The notes: generated from the sequence alone by a model not told the origin. A stretch of DNA of 64,000 bases from Lachnospiraceae oral taxon 107 str. F0167 (GCA_000209465.1 GL890583.1:257573-321572); one strand, 5' to 3'. Shown: positions 17,989 to 27,819, counted from the first letter of the stretch. Numbers and translations are program-made.

Positions 17989-19291
17989 ACTTATAGAAGA
18001 AAGAACAAGAAGAACCGAGTGGTACAGGGATGCCAGATTCGGAATGTTTATACATTGGGGATTGTATGCCATACCTGCAAGAGGTGAGTGGGTGCGTTCC
18101 AGAGAGAGGATAAAAAAGGAAGATTATGACTATCTGACAGATGAGTTTTCCTGTGAGGGTTATAATCCTAAGGAATGGGCAAGACTTGCAAAAAAAGCAG
18201 GTATGAAATATGCGGTGCTTACAGCAAAACATCATGACGGCTTTTGTCTGTATGACAGTAAGGTAAGCGATTTTAATTCTATGAATGCAGCATGTCACAG
18301 GGATCTTGTAAAAGAATTTTTGGAGGCATTCAGAGCGGAGGGAATCAAGGTGGGATTATATTTCTCACTTATTGACTGGAGACATGAGGATTATCCGCAT
18401 TATGGTGATATGCATCATCCTATGAGAGATAATGAGGAGTGGAAGGATTATAATCATAATTTTGACAATTACCTTGAGTTTATGCATGCACAGGTTAAGG
18501 AACTGGTAACAGGCTATGGAAAGCTTGACCTTATGTGGTTTGATTTTTCATACGGTCCTATGAACTGTGACAAGTGGAAGGCTAAGGAACTTATGGAAAT
18601 GGTCAGAAAATACCAGCCGGATATTATAACAGACAACAGACTTGAGGGAAGTGCCGAGTATGCAGGTACCATTAAAACCTTAAATCCAAGCATCTATGCC
18701 GGTGATTTTGCTTCACCGGAACAGATGATTCCGCCTGAGGGTATAGTGGATGAGGCAGGAAATTCCATACCATGGGAAGCCTGTATAACAATGAATAATA
18801 ACTGGGGATATCATGCCCATGATAAGCATTATAAATCGGATAAGCTTATTATAAGAATGCTTGTAGAATGTGTAAGCAAGAACGGTAATCTTATTTTGAA
18901 TGTCGGACCTAAGGCAAATGGTGAAATTCCAAAGGAATCTGTAGAAATACTTGAAAAAGTAGGAGATTGGATGAAGGAAAACTCAAAGAGTATTTACGGA
19001 TGCGGGATTTCGGAATATAATAAGCCTGAGTGGGGAAGATTTACCCAAAATGGAAAGCTTTTATATGCACATGTGTTTGAAGAGCAAGCCGGTGCTATAG
19101 CTTTGGGTGATATGTTAGGCAAAATAAAGAAGATGCGTCTTTTAAGAGATGGAAGTGAGGTATTGCAAAGTAATTATTGGAATCTAAAGGAATTTGCAAA
19201 GGATGCCTTCTTCTTCTTTGATGCATCTGCAAGCGATTGTTATCCACTTCCGGATGATAGAGATTCTGTGGTGGAGATAGAATTGAAATAG
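17981..19291 (+). CDS. Alpha-L-fucosidase, glycoside hydrolase family 29
   Basis: 436 residues. Removes alpha-linked L-fucose from imported glycans. N-terminal family signature RDARFGMFIHWGLYA and KYAVLTAKHHDGFCLYDS; catalytic nucleophile is probably Asp188 in LMWFDFSYG; NGNLILNVGPKANGEIP marks the end of the catalytic barrel. No signal peptide, so cleavage is intracellular after uptake. It overlaps the preceding gene by 8 bases (start ATG 17981), showing tight coupling. It ends at about residue 436 with only a short C-terminal sheet, typical of compact bacterial GH29 enzymes. Fucose catabolism genes are not in the window. Confidence 0.93.
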   Translation: MNKLIEERTRRTEWYRDARFGMFIHWGLYAIPARGEWVRSRERIKKEDYDYLTDEFSCEGYNPKEWARLAKKAGMKYAVLTAKHHDGFCLYDSKVSDFNSMNAACHRDLVKEFLEAFRAEGIKVGLYFSLIDWRHEDYPHYGDMHHPMRDNEEWKDYNHNFDNYLEFMHAQVKELVTGYGKLDLMWFDFSYGPMNCDKWKAKELMEMVRKYQPDIITDNRLEGSAEYAGTIKTLNPSIYAGDFASPEQMIPPEGIVDEAGNSIPWEACITMNNNWGYHAHDKHYKSDKLIIRMLVECVSKNGNLILNVGPKANGEIPKESVEILEKVGDWMKENSKSIYGCGISEYNKPEWGRFTQNGKLLYAHVFEEQAGAIALGDMLGKIKKMRLLRDGSEVLQSNYWNLKEFAKDAFFFFDASASDCYPLPDDRDSVVEIELK

Positions 19292-19300
19292 GGAGAGAAT

Positions 19301-19978
19301 ATGATTTTAGAAGCTTGTATTGAAAATATCACTTATTTAAAAGAAGTAGTTAATGCCGGAGCAAAAAGGATTGAGCTTTGTGACAATCTGGCTGTGGGCG
19401 GAACTACGGTAAGTATGGGTATAAGGGACTATGCAAAGTTTTTTTGTGATTCGAATAATGTTGAACTTGCGGTTATGATAAGAGCCAGAGGAGGAAACTT
19501 TGTATACAATAATATTGAAAAAGCTGTTATGTACAATGATTTGAAGGATATGGCAAAGCAGGGCGTAAAAAGAGCCGTTATAGGTGCACTTACAGAGAAC
19601 GGAGATATTGATAAGGATTTTATTAAGGAACTGGTATCCGCACCGAAGTTTTTCAGAAAGGAAATGAATTTTACTTTCCATATGGCTTTTGACCATATAG
19701 GTGCAGGGCTTGAGCCAAAAGAAGCTCTTGCAAAGAGACTGGAAGCTATAAAGATACTCTCAAAGCTTGGTATAGATACAATACTCACACATGGAAGTCA
19801 TGAAAATAATGATATATTTGATAATATAGATACTCTTAAGGCATATATGGAATGTGCAAATGAATACCATGTAGATATAATGCCGGGTGGTGGAGTAAGC
19901 TTTAAAAATCTGGACAAATTGATAAAAAAGCTCCCGAATATAGTTGCCGCACATGGAACCAAGATAGTGGAGATATAA
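19301..19978 (+). CDS. cutC: CutC-family TIM-barrel protein
   Basis: 225 residues, CutC family (historically called copper homeostasis protein). Motifs: EACIENITYLKEVVNAGAKRIELC at the N-terminus, the early GGTTVS, the ARGGNFVY segment, THGSHENN and PGGGVSFKN late. In Firmicutes cutC often sits beside sugar-utilisation genes, and a metal role is doubtful for many members. Here it is the last gene of a sugar import/fucosidase operon, 9 bases after the fucosidase, with GGGAGAG before ATG 19301. A carbohydrate-linked role is inferred from context. Confidence 0.85.
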   Translation: MILEACIENITYLKEVVNAGAKRIELCDNLAVGGTTVSMGIRDYAKFFCDSNNVELAVMIRARGGNFVYNNIEKAVMYNDLKDMAKQGVKRAVIGALTENGDIDKDFIKELVSAPKFFRKEMNFTFHMAFDHIGAGLEPKEALAKRLEAIKILSKLGIDTILTHGSHENNDIFDNIDTLKAYMECANEYHVDIMPGGGVSFKNLDKLIKKLPNIVAAHGTKIVEI

Positions 19979-20496
19979 TTGCAAAACAGCAAAGGAAAAT
20001 CAGTAATTAAGGGTTAATGAAGAGATTTTTGAGACAGTAATAACTCTTCAAAGCATCCTTCATTTGATTGATATTTGAAATTAAAAGTACTGAACACATA
20101 TAATTCATGAATTAAGAGCAAGAACTTTTTGGGTCTTTAAAAGAATATTAGGGAAAACTATTTAAAGAAAAGGCATCAAAGATTTGAAGCTTTTTAAAAG
20201 GGTTAAGCATGAAGTAGTTAAAGATACGTTTGAATACAAAATCTTTCATATGATAAATTTTATATAGAACACATTAAAAACTGTAGAATTCAAGATGGAG
20301 TATAGAATATTCATGTAGAATTATGTATGTATGAAAAAATTCGAGACTTCAAAGTACTAATTTTTGAAAAGCGAGATATTTTATATCTAGGACTGCATAA
20401 ATATTAAGCTAAGTATAACTCTTCTTTTAAAACAAAATTGCAACCTAAATAGTAGATGGACAAGAGAAAACTATTGCCAAAAATTGGATTTTTCTG
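19979..20496. other. Gene-free A/T-rich gap
   Basis: About 520 bases without a coding frame of useful length, before the Rhs promoter. Short pieces read as broken coding sequence (for example the plus-strand stretch around 20255-20345), but I could not assign a family. No terminator with a T-run was found after cutC. It may be decayed coding sequence at the left edge of the Rhs accessory region. Confidence 0.4.
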
Positions 20497-20526
20497 TTGA
20501 CAAAACTTATCTATATATTGTATAAA
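20497..20526 (+). promoter_or_regulatory. Sigma-A-type promoter of the Rhs gene
   Basis: TTGACA (20497-20502), 18-base spacer, TATAAA (20521-20526), about 55 bases before ATG 20587. A consensus -35 suggests constitutive or easily activated expression. Confidence 0.7.
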
Positions 20527-20586
20527 ATCAGTGTAATTTGTATTTAGAAATTAAATACTCGTAGTGTTAGAAAAAGGTGAATAGGA

Positions 20587-22893
20587 ATGAAAAATAGAAT
20601 AATATTTAAGAGTATTGTCACAGGGATTTTAAGTGTAAGTCTTGTTTTGGAGTCAATATTTCCAGCATTTGGTGCAAATATTGATAAAGAGGCTATAACA
20701 AGGTATTATTATTACAAGGATGCTCTTAGAGAGGCGAATGGGAGCATTGTAAAGCCGGAAAAAGCTGCAAGATTAAAGGGCGGATTTACAGGTGGCGACA
20801 GTAATGATATAGCATCAGCTATAAGCGATTATAAGGTGACTGATGAATCTCTACTTGGAGAAATGTCAAATACTGAATTTACCCAAGGTGTCAATGTTAC
20901 AACAGGAAATTTTCTTTTAGCCGATGAGGATGTGAGCTTATCAGAAGATTTGTCTGTATACTATAATTCAATGAGTTATAAAACAGGGCTTTTTGGATTT
21001 GGCAGGTCCTTTGTCTATGATGAATCTATAAATCAAAGCAGTAATGTTATTATTTATAGAAGGTATGACGGGGCATGTATTAACTTCACATACAATGAAG
21101 GTTTATATTATTCAAATTTGAATCCTGAACTTTCAATAAAAAAAGAGCCTTCAGGTGAGTTCATTTTAAGAAATGATATCGGCGGGATTTTAGAAAGATT
21201 TGACGAAGATGGAAAGTTACTGGAAATTTCAGATTTATCTAACAACAAAACACAGCTTCTATATAATAACGGTAAATTATCTAAAATTATTTTTGATGAA
21301 GAAAAAACATATGATATACAAATAAATAATTCAGGTTTTATCTCTGAAATCAGTTCAGCGGATATAAAACTGAAATATGATTATGATGATGACAGACTGG
21401 TATCTGTAACAAATACTTCCGGTGAAAAAATTATTTATAAATATGATGTCTCTAAAAGGCTTGCAAATAAATTTGTTAATGAAGACAAAGAAGCTTTTAG
21501 AATATCATATAACACTGATGGAAGAGTTAAAAATATAATAATTGGTAATGATAAAGAAGTATCTTTTAACTATTTAGATGGAAAAACAGAAGTTTTAGAT
21601 GAAAAGGGAAGTAAAAATTCTTATTTTTTTGATGAAAAGTACCGTGTAACAGGCATAGAGAGTAATGATAGTGATATTTCTAAAATAATATATGATAAAG
21701 CGATTAATGCACCTGAAGCATTAATTGATGCTTTTGGAAATTTCACAGCATACTCATATGATGATAAGGGAAGAATTGCATCTATAACTGATGCTAATGG
21801 AGGGCTTACAAAGTATACTTATAAAGACGGTATAGCAGATCCTGTAGAATTTATTGATGAGTACGGTGCAAAAACTGAAAATTCATATGATGATTCAGGA
21901 AATTTTATAGGAAGTAAATTTAACGGAAATCGAGTTTTAAGTATTGCCTATGATGATAGTGGAAATATCTCAAGTATAACAGATGCTCTTGGAGATGAAA
22001 CCAAATACGAGTGGGATGAGTCAGGAAGAGTTATAGCACAAATAGATGCCATGGGGAATAGAACAGGGTATAGCTATGTAAAAAATGAGAATATATCCAC
22101 AGTCACATTAGCAGACGGAAATGTTTATAATTATACATATGATGATTTTGACAGATTGATTTCACAGGAGGAACCAAATGGATTGATTACGAATATAGAA
22201 TATGATTCCGAGGATAGAATAATCAGGATTTTTGATAATAAGGATCTGGATGAAAAATATACATATGATAATTCAGGAAATTTACTTACAGAGACCAATA
22301 GCTTAGGCGAAATCATTAGGTATAAATATAATAGTGATAGCAGGATTACTAATATAGCCTATGCCGACGGTACAACTGAAAGCTTTTCCTATGATGAAGT
22401 CGGCAACTTAATAAGCAGTACAGATATATTTGGTACAGTTACAACTTATACCTATGATGCAGTTGGGAATTTGACAAAAGAAACTACAGGAGATGACTTT
22501 ACTGAGTATACATATGATGGTTTAGGTCAGGTCTTAAGTGAAAAAGATGGAGATGGTGCCACAGTTTTATATACCTATGATGTAAAAGGAAATATAACAC
22601 AAGCTGTGGATGCTTTGGGAAATATCAAAAAATTTTCATATGATATAAACAATAATCTTATCATGTATACTGATGGGAACAATAATCCTATTCTATACCG
22701 CTATGATGCCCTTGGAAGAAATACAGAGATAATATATCCTAATGGGGCAAGTGAAAAGTATCAATATGATGCATTGGGAAATATAACTGAAATAACTGAT
22801 GTGGATGGGAAAAAAGTTACCTATTCATATGATTCACTGCTAAGAATTACAAGAAAAGGGTATTCCACAGGGGAATATGAAATATATATATGA
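20587..22893 (+). CDS. Rhs/YD-repeat secreted protein, N-terminal part (frame broken)
   Basis: 768 residues before a premature TGA. Signal-peptide-like start MKNRIIFKSIVTGILSVSLVLES (cut to stay short here) followed by FPAFGAN, so it is exported. A DUF6531-like beta region appears near residues 95-140 (NVTTGNFLLADEDVSLSED). From about residue 230 there are tandem YD repeats of about 21 residues (G-x-x-x-x-Y-x-YD). The next frame continues the repeats without a gap, so this is the first third of one gene of about 2,200 codons. The break lies in an (AT)5 tract at 22882-22891; one more AT unit would restore both the frame and the 21-residue spacing. Start ATG 20587 follows AAAAGGTGAATAGGA. Confidence 0.88.
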   Translation: MKNRIIFKSIVTGILSVSLVLESIFPAFGANIDKEAITRYYYYKDALREANGSIVKPEKAARLKGGFTGGDSNDIASAISDYKVTDESLLGEMSNTEFTQGVNVTTGNFLLADEDVSLSEDLSVYYNSMSYKTGLFGFGRSFVYDESINQSSNVIIYRRYDGACINFTYNEGLYYSNLNPELSIKKEPSGEFILRNDIGGILERFDEDGKLLEISDLSNNKTQLLYNNGKLSKIIFDEEKTYDIQINNSGFISEISSADIKLKYDYDDDRLVSVTNTSGEKIIYKYDVSKRLANKFVNEDKEAFRISYNTDGRVKNIIIGNDKEVSFNYLDGKTEVLDEKGSKNSYFFDEKYRVTGIESNDSDISKIIYDKAINAPEALIDAFGNFTAYSYDDKGRIASITDANGGLTKYTYKDGIADPVEFIDEYGAKTENSYDDSGNFIGSKFNGNRVLSIAYDDSGNISSITDALGDETKYEWDESGRVIAQIDAMGNRTGYSYVKNENISTVTLADGNVYNYTYDDFDRLISQEEPNGLITNIEYDSEDRIIRIFDNKDLDEKYTYDNSGNLLTETNSLGEIIRYKYNSDSRITNIAYADGTTESFSYDEVGNLISSTDIFGTVTTYTYDAVGNLTKETTGDDFTEYTYDGLGQVLSEKDGDGATVLYTYDVKGNITQAVDALGNIKKFSYDINNNLIMYTDGNNNPILYRYDALGRNTEIIYPNGASEKYQYDALGNITEITDVDGKKVTYSYDSLLRITRKGYSTGEYEIYI

Positions 22894-25800
22894 TGCTGTT
22901 GGGAATATCACTTCTATTACTGATAATGCCGGAAATGAAATAAAATATAAATATGATTTATATGGTCAAATTATAGAGGAAAATAACTCCTTGGGTGAAA
23001 GATCCACTTACAGTTATGATAAGATAGGGCAGATAGTCAACGAAAGCAATAGTGAGGGTGAATTTAATTATACCTATGATACCTTTGGAAATATTCTGGA
23101 AGAATCCAATAGTTGGGGAGAAAAAAACAAATATGAATATGACTCCTGCGGTCAGCTTAAAAAAGAGAACTTATTCTCAGGAGATACTTACAGCTATGAA
23201 TATGATAAGATAAGTAATCTTATAAAAGAGATTCATTCATATGATGATGAGAATGAAGAAACCCTTTATACAGTGAATGCAAAGAAACAGCTTTTAGACA
23301 TAAAAAATGACAAGGATGAAGTAAAGTTTAACTATGATGCCAAAGGTCAACTAGTAAAAAAGGAAAGTAATGCAGGCGTTGAAAAATTCTCATATGACGG
23401 AAATGGAAATCTGATATCTATTACAGGAGTAGGTGGAGATGATACATATTTTACCTATAGTCCCAGAAATCTTGTTACCTCTGTAACACCTAACGAGGTT
23501 AATACAAAAAGGGCTGAAACAGGTTTGCCCAATGTGCAAAGCTTTAAAGTAGGTGATATTTCATATAAAACTAATACTGATGGAGATTTACTGGAATTTA
23601 CAGATGGAAATTTTCATATAACACAGTTTATTAGAGATAATCTTTTAAGAGTCATAAAAAGAAAAAATCCTTTGGGAGATATTGAAAGTTATGAATATGG
23701 TGAGTTTGACACACCTGTTCGCATTATAAAGGCTGACGGCACAATACTAGAGTACACTTATGACAAAGAGGGACAAATTACAGCTCAAAGCAGGGTTATG
23801 GGTGGTGAAAAAAGAGAACTGGCAAGGTATAGATATGATTCCACCGGAAATGTAACAGATGCCGTTGGAGAGGCAGGTACTTCCACATACGAGTATGACT
23901 TATTTGGTAACATCATAAAATATACAGATAGCTTTGGTAAATCAGTCAATTATAATTATGATACTGCTGGAAATTTAATAAAGGTACAGATTGATACAGA
24001 AACTCCTGTACAATATACTTATGATGAAGTGAGTAGAATAACAGCTGTTACATATGGAGAAAATAAAACTGTTCGCTATGAATATGCTGATAATACAACT
24101 ACCACATATTTACCAAACGGTGAAATTATTACAGAAACCGTTAATGAAAATGGAGAACTGGTAAATAAGTCCTATAAAGATACGTCTGAGGCAGTTATTG
24201 CCGAACTTACAATTTATTATGACGATAATGAAAGAATTGTTCAAAAGGCTGTTGCTTTTAAAAGAGAAGGTGTAAGTCACGAAAATGGTAATGAACAAAA
24301 CCAAAATGATGAAAATAATTTTCAAAAAATTACTTATCAATATACCTATACCGATAGAGGTGAACTTTCCAGTTGTATAATTATAAACGATGAAGCTGTA
24401 GAAGACATCAGCTATACATATGACAATGCTGGAAACAGGCTTAGTGAAACACATACATCAGGTGATAAAACTGAAAATACAACTTTTAAATATGATGAAA
24501 ATAACAGACTAATAGAAAAAAGTTCACCAGATGGTATTACATTATATACTTATGACAAAAATGGAAACCGTATATCAGTAATAAATAATGATGAAAAATA
24601 TACATATGTCTATGACTACAATGATAATCTGATTGAGGTAAAGAAAAATGATATCAAAGTATTCGAAGCTGTATATGATGCGATGGGCGAGAGAACTATT
24701 ACAAGAAGTTTAGATTCTGAAACTGGAATTTTAAAAGAGAAAAGATTTATAAATGATGTAAGCTTTGAAAATACTCAGGTGTTAAAGGTTTATGGCGAGA
24801 ATAATGAAAGTAATTATCTATATGGAAATGAAAGAATTGCAAAGTATTCAAATGACTTTGAATCATTTTATTTTTCAGATAATAATGATAGCGTATTGGC
24901 AAAGTTTGGAGTCTCCAAAGATTTCTTTGCTTATACACCATTCGGCATAAAAGATGGTAATGAAGAAGACTTTGGATTTGATGGGGAATGGAGTGATAAT
25001 ACCGGATTATATTACCTTAGAGCCAGATATTATTCACCAAGTGATGGGGTATTTCTTTCTGAAGACAGCTTTGAAGGAGAATTGGATGAATCTTTAAGTT
25101 TAAACGGATACAGTTTTGTAGAAAATGATCCTGTTAATTATAATGACCCGGCAGGCTATAGAAAAAGCAGGTCAAAAGGCTCATCCAGATCAAGTTCTAA
25201 AAGAACCGGCAATAGTAAAAGAACAACTTCAAAATCAGGAGGAAGTAGAAGTCTATCCTCTAAGATAAGCTCAAAGTCTAGTTTAAAGCCAGCCTCAAGA
25301 GGAAGTAAGCTTCCAAAATTAAAAAGTCAAAAGTCGGCTCCTAAAAGGTCAAGTGCAGCTCCAAAGAAAGCAAAGACTTTTGAAGGTAAGCGGGTAGGGA
25401 AGGCAAGCAAAAGGCAAAGTCCAGCTGTTTCAAGGAATCTAGCAAGGAGTACAACCTTAAACAGAAGTAGAAATTCAAGCAGACTTGCAAATAAGAGATC
25501 ACCTCAAAGGGTGGGAAGATTCACACCAAATAAATTTGCCAGGGCGATTCGCCCAAGTACCGTCATCACAAGAAGGGCAAGTACAGCAAAAAAGCTTGTA
25601 AAATCTAAGATTCCGGCAAGAAATTATGCACGAGCTGATGCAGGCAAAATAAAAACACAAAGGCTTCTTAGACCAGTGAACACAATGGACTTAAAACATA
25701 AAATTTATGTAAATGGAAGGCTTGATAAACCTAAGACGATACCAAGTAAGTGGGATATTGCATATTCACAAATACAAAAAAATACAGCAGATTTACAAAA

Positions 25801-27205
25801 TAAGTTCCTCAACAACCCCATAACTGCCCTGATTCCTATAAAAGCATATGGTGCAGGACTTGGTTGGATAATACAAAACATTAGAGTCTTGGACAGCACA
25901 GGTTTTATAAAGTTTCCAAATACTGGAATATATTATGACATTGTTAGGAATGCTTTAATTAAAGGAAGTACACAGCTTGGCAATGATATATATGCTAGAA
26001 ATATTCCTTTAGTATCAAACTATTTAGGAAGTTTCTTAGGTGCAACTAATATGCCTGCAAACGCAGGGTTTATGTCAATGTGGGGTGCTCATAATAGAGG
26101 AATACTTATTGACGGCTTAGGCGGTACTTTGGACGGCATCGGGAATGTGATAGTACATCCTTTAGATACCTTAGAAGGTATTGCAGGAGTAATGGAAAAT
26201 CCGGAGATAGTTTTACAGACGGGAACTAACTATGTTAATGAAAAACTTATCCATGGAACAATGGAAAGCAGGGCAAACTTTGTAGGAAGACTTAAGTTCG
26301 AAGTAGCAATGTTTATGGTGGGATCCGCTGCTAAAACTAAATATTTAACAAAAGGTGCTTCCTCTATAGCAAAGGTTGAAAAAGAACTTTATACTGCGAT
26401 AGATATAGCTAAAGCATTTGATAAAGTAGATGATGCGGGTAAAGCTATAGATAAAGTATCAGATACTGAGAAGGCTGCTAAAGTAGCAGAGATAGCGAAT
26501 AATGCTGATGATGTGGTAAAACATAATTCTATAGCGGAGGGAATAGCAAAGAGTGTTGATGAGGCTGCAAACGCAGGTGGGGCGGAAGAGCCTAAGGTAA
26601 AGCTTCCTGATATTAATAAACCAAATGAGCCTAAGATAGAAGTTCCTGAAATTAATAAAATAAGCGAAACTAAGCCTGTAAAACCGATTTTGGAAATTGG
26701 AGAAAATACTTCTGATGCAGGTAAAGCAGGTAAGGGAAGTGTATTTGATGATGTAAAACCGGGAGATAAGAAAACACTGGCTGATAAAGTTGATGATGCA
26801 GCTAAAACGACGGATAAAGCTGCTAATATAAAAGAGGCGATACAAAAAAGTGATAATGCGAGAAAATGGGGAGTGCTTGAGGATGGAACAAATCAAGGCG
26901 TAAAACATTTTTCAGAATATTGGGATAAATATCCTGATAGAATTCCATCATTAGAAGAAAGATTGGGAGTAGCGTCTGGAGATTTTAATAATTCGCTTGA
27001 AGGTTTTAATAATTTTACGGAACAAGCAGAAAAAGTTATACATGAGGCGGAATTGAGTGGAAATGTAAGAAATATTAATGGGAAATCAATATACTATATA
27101 GACGGTGCAGCAAAACCAAAGAAAGGCGTTGTTGTAATTGTAAAGGATGGTAAACTTCAGTCCATGATGCCGAGTGATATAAAGTCCTTTAATAAGTTAC
27201 AATAA
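22877..27205 (+). CDS. Rhs/YD-repeat protein, C-terminal part with core and variable tail
   Basis: 1,442 residues in the shifted frame. Residues 1-640 are further YD repeats. The Rhs core follows, with GLYYLRARYYSPSDGVFLSEDSF and NGYSFVENDPVNYNDPAG at about residues 710-755; that boundary marks where shell ends and cargo begins. A Ser/Arg/Lys-rich basic segment of about 200 residues comes next, then a hydrophobic, helix-rich middle, then Ala/Asp/Lys-rich linkers, and a compact C-terminal domain of about 120 residues (from about 1320) ending in beta-like GKSIYYIDG and KKGVVVIVKDGKLQSMM. The tail resembles small RNase-type polymorphic toxins, but I see no diagnostic catalytic set. The gene immediately downstream is the candidate immunity protein. 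Confidence 0.85.
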   Translation: MKYIYDAVGNITSITDNAGNEIKYKYDLYGQIIEENNSLGERSTYSYDKIGQIVNESNSEGEFNYTYDTFGNILEESNSWGEKNKYEYDSCGQLKKENLFSGDTYSYEYDKISNLIKEIHSYDDENEETLYTVNAKKQLLDIKNDKDEVKFNYDAKGQLVKKESNAGVEKFSYDGNGNLISITGVGGDDTYFTYSPRNLVTSVTPNEVNTKRAETGLPNVQSFKVGDISYKTNTDGDLLEFTDGNFHITQFIRDNLLRVIKRKNPLGDIESYEYGEFDTPVRIIKADGTILEYTYDKEGQITAQSRVMGGEKRELARYRYDSTGNVTDAVGEAGTSTYEYDLFGNIIKYTDSFGKSVNYNYDTAGNLIKVQIDTETPVQYTYDEVSRITAVTYGENKTVRYEYADNTTTTYLPNGEIITETVNENGELVNKSYKDTSEAVIAELTIYYDDNERIVQKAVAFKREGVSHENGNEQNQNDENNFQKITYQYTYTDRGELSSCIIINDEAVEDISYTYDNAGNRLSETHTSGDKTENTTFKYDENNRLIEKSSPDGITLYTYDKNGNRISVINNDEKYTYVYDYNDNLIEVKKNDIKVFEAVYDAMGERTITRSLDSETGILKEKRFINDVSFENTQVLKVYGENNESNYLYGNERIAKYSNDFESFYFSDNNDSVLAKFGVSKDFFAYTPFGIKDGNEEDFGFDGEWSDNTGLYYLRARYYSPSDGVFLSEDSFEGELDESLSLNGYSFVENDPVNYNDPAGYRKSRSKGSSRSSSKRTGNSKRTTSKSGGSRSLSSKISSKSSLKPASRGSKLPKLKSQKSAPKRSSAAPKKAKTFEGKRVGKASKRQSPAVSRNLARSTTLNRSRNSSRLANKRSPQRVGRFTPNKFARAIRPSTVITRRASTAKKLVKSKIPARNYARADAGKIKTQRLLRPVNTMDLKHKIYVNGRLDKPKTIPSKWDIAYSQIQKNTADLQNKFLNNPITALIPIKAYGAGLGWIIQNIRVLDSTGFIKFPNTGIYYDIVRNALIKGSTQLGNDIYARNIPLVSNYLGSFLGATNMPANAGFMSMWGAHNRGILIDGLGGTLDGIGNVIVHPLDTLEGIAGVMENPEIVLQTGTNYVNEKLIHGTMESRANFVGRLKFEVAMFMVGSAAKTKYLTKGASSIAKVEKELYTAIDIAKAFDKVDDAGKAIDKVSDTEKAAKVAEIANNADDVVKHNSIAEGIAKSVDEAANAGGAEEPKVKLPDINKPNEPKIEVPEINKISETKPVKPILEIGENTSDAGKAGKGSVFDDVKPGDKKTLADKVDDAAKTTDKAANIKEAIQKSDNARKWGVLEDGTNQGVKHFSEYWDKYPDRIPSLEERLGVASGDFNNSLEGFNNFTEQAEKVIHEAELSGNVRNINGKSIYYIDGAAKPKKGVVVIVKDGKLQSMMPSDIKSFNKLQ
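22882..22891 (+). repeat. (AT)5 tract at the Rhs frameshift
   Basis: Ten bases of alternating A and T directly before the premature TGA. Inserting one TA unit gives Y-I-Y-D-A-V-G-N in frame and keeps the YD-to-YD distance at 21 residues, equal to the two preceding repeats. Confidence 0.7.
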
Positions 27206-27218
27206 TTTGGTTATATTA

Positions 27219-27638
27219 ATGAAGATAAAAATTAATAATATTTATGTAGACGGTTGGGAGCGATTTGTAGAAGGCAATACCCCTGATAATAGAAATATAA
27301 CTGTTCATTTTCTTGAATACAGTGAGTATATTACTCAATATGAAATATCAAAGATAAAAAAGATTGGGGATGTATTAGAGGGGGATATTAGAATAGATTT
27401 TGTTACTCATTCATTTATTACAAAAGATAAATTAATGTTTATTCAACCTATTAAAGAATCGTCACATATAAGAGCAATTATAGAAGTAGAGAATGTGGAG
27501 GATGATTATTCTATTTATGCTAGAACAAACATATGTGACAAAAATATTTTAGTGGAATTTGAAAGAAAAGTTCAATATAATATAGGAGATAGGTTATATT
27601 TGGAGGGATCTTTAGAAATAGATTTGGATATGGTTTAA
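27219..27638 (+). CDS. Candidate immunity protein for the Rhs toxin tail
   Basis: About 139 residues from ATG 27219 (or 143 from TTG 27207); no good ribosome binding site precedes either, so coupling to the Rhs gene, whose stop is at 27203-27205, is likely. Small, acidic, soluble, no signal peptide; N-terminus MKIKINNIYVDGWERF, then mixed beta strands. I do not recognise a family. Position directly after an Rhs tail, size and acidity fit a cognate immunity protein, which is inference. No duplicate orphan immunity genes follow; the next sequence is repeats and an IS element. Confidence 0.6.
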   Translation: MKIKINNIYVDGWERFVEGNTPDNRNITVHFLEYSEYITQYEISKIKKIGDVLEGDIRIDFVTHSFITKDKLMFIQPIKESSHIRAIIEVENVEDDYSIYARTNICDKNILVEFERKVQYNIGDRLYLEGSLEIDLDMV

Positions 27639-27670
27639 TAAAAACATAGAGAACATATAATTTAAAATTT

Positions 27671-27809
27671 GGCTAAAGTGTAAATGTTAATGAAACTTAA
27701 AAAATAAAAATATTTAAGTTACATTTAGTTTTAAAGAATCGCTGAAGTGTAAAGTTTAATGCAACTAAAAAAAGTGTGATTATATAAGTTGCATTTAGTA
27801 TTACAAAAG
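27671..27809. repeat. Two imperfect tandem units of about 70 bp, each a hairpin
   Basis: Units 27671-27738 and 27740-27809 share GCTnAAGTGTAAAnnTTAATG and AAGTTnCATTTAGT. In unit 2 AATGCAACT (27758-27766) pairs perfectly with AGTTGCATT (27787-27795); in unit 1 the equivalent arms are imperfect. Located between the immunity gene and the IS. Function unknown. Confidence 0.55.
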
Positions 27810-27819
27810 CAAGGAAATA

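Noticed and set aside
19979-20496. A decayed gene in the gap before the Rhs gene
   Set aside because: Short readable pieces exist but none could be assigned to a family or joined into one frame.
20587-27205. Regular repeats suggesting a CRISPR array
   Set aside because: The periodicity (about 63 bases) is the coding of 21-residue YD repeats; units are diverged and translated, with no constant repeat/variable spacer pattern.
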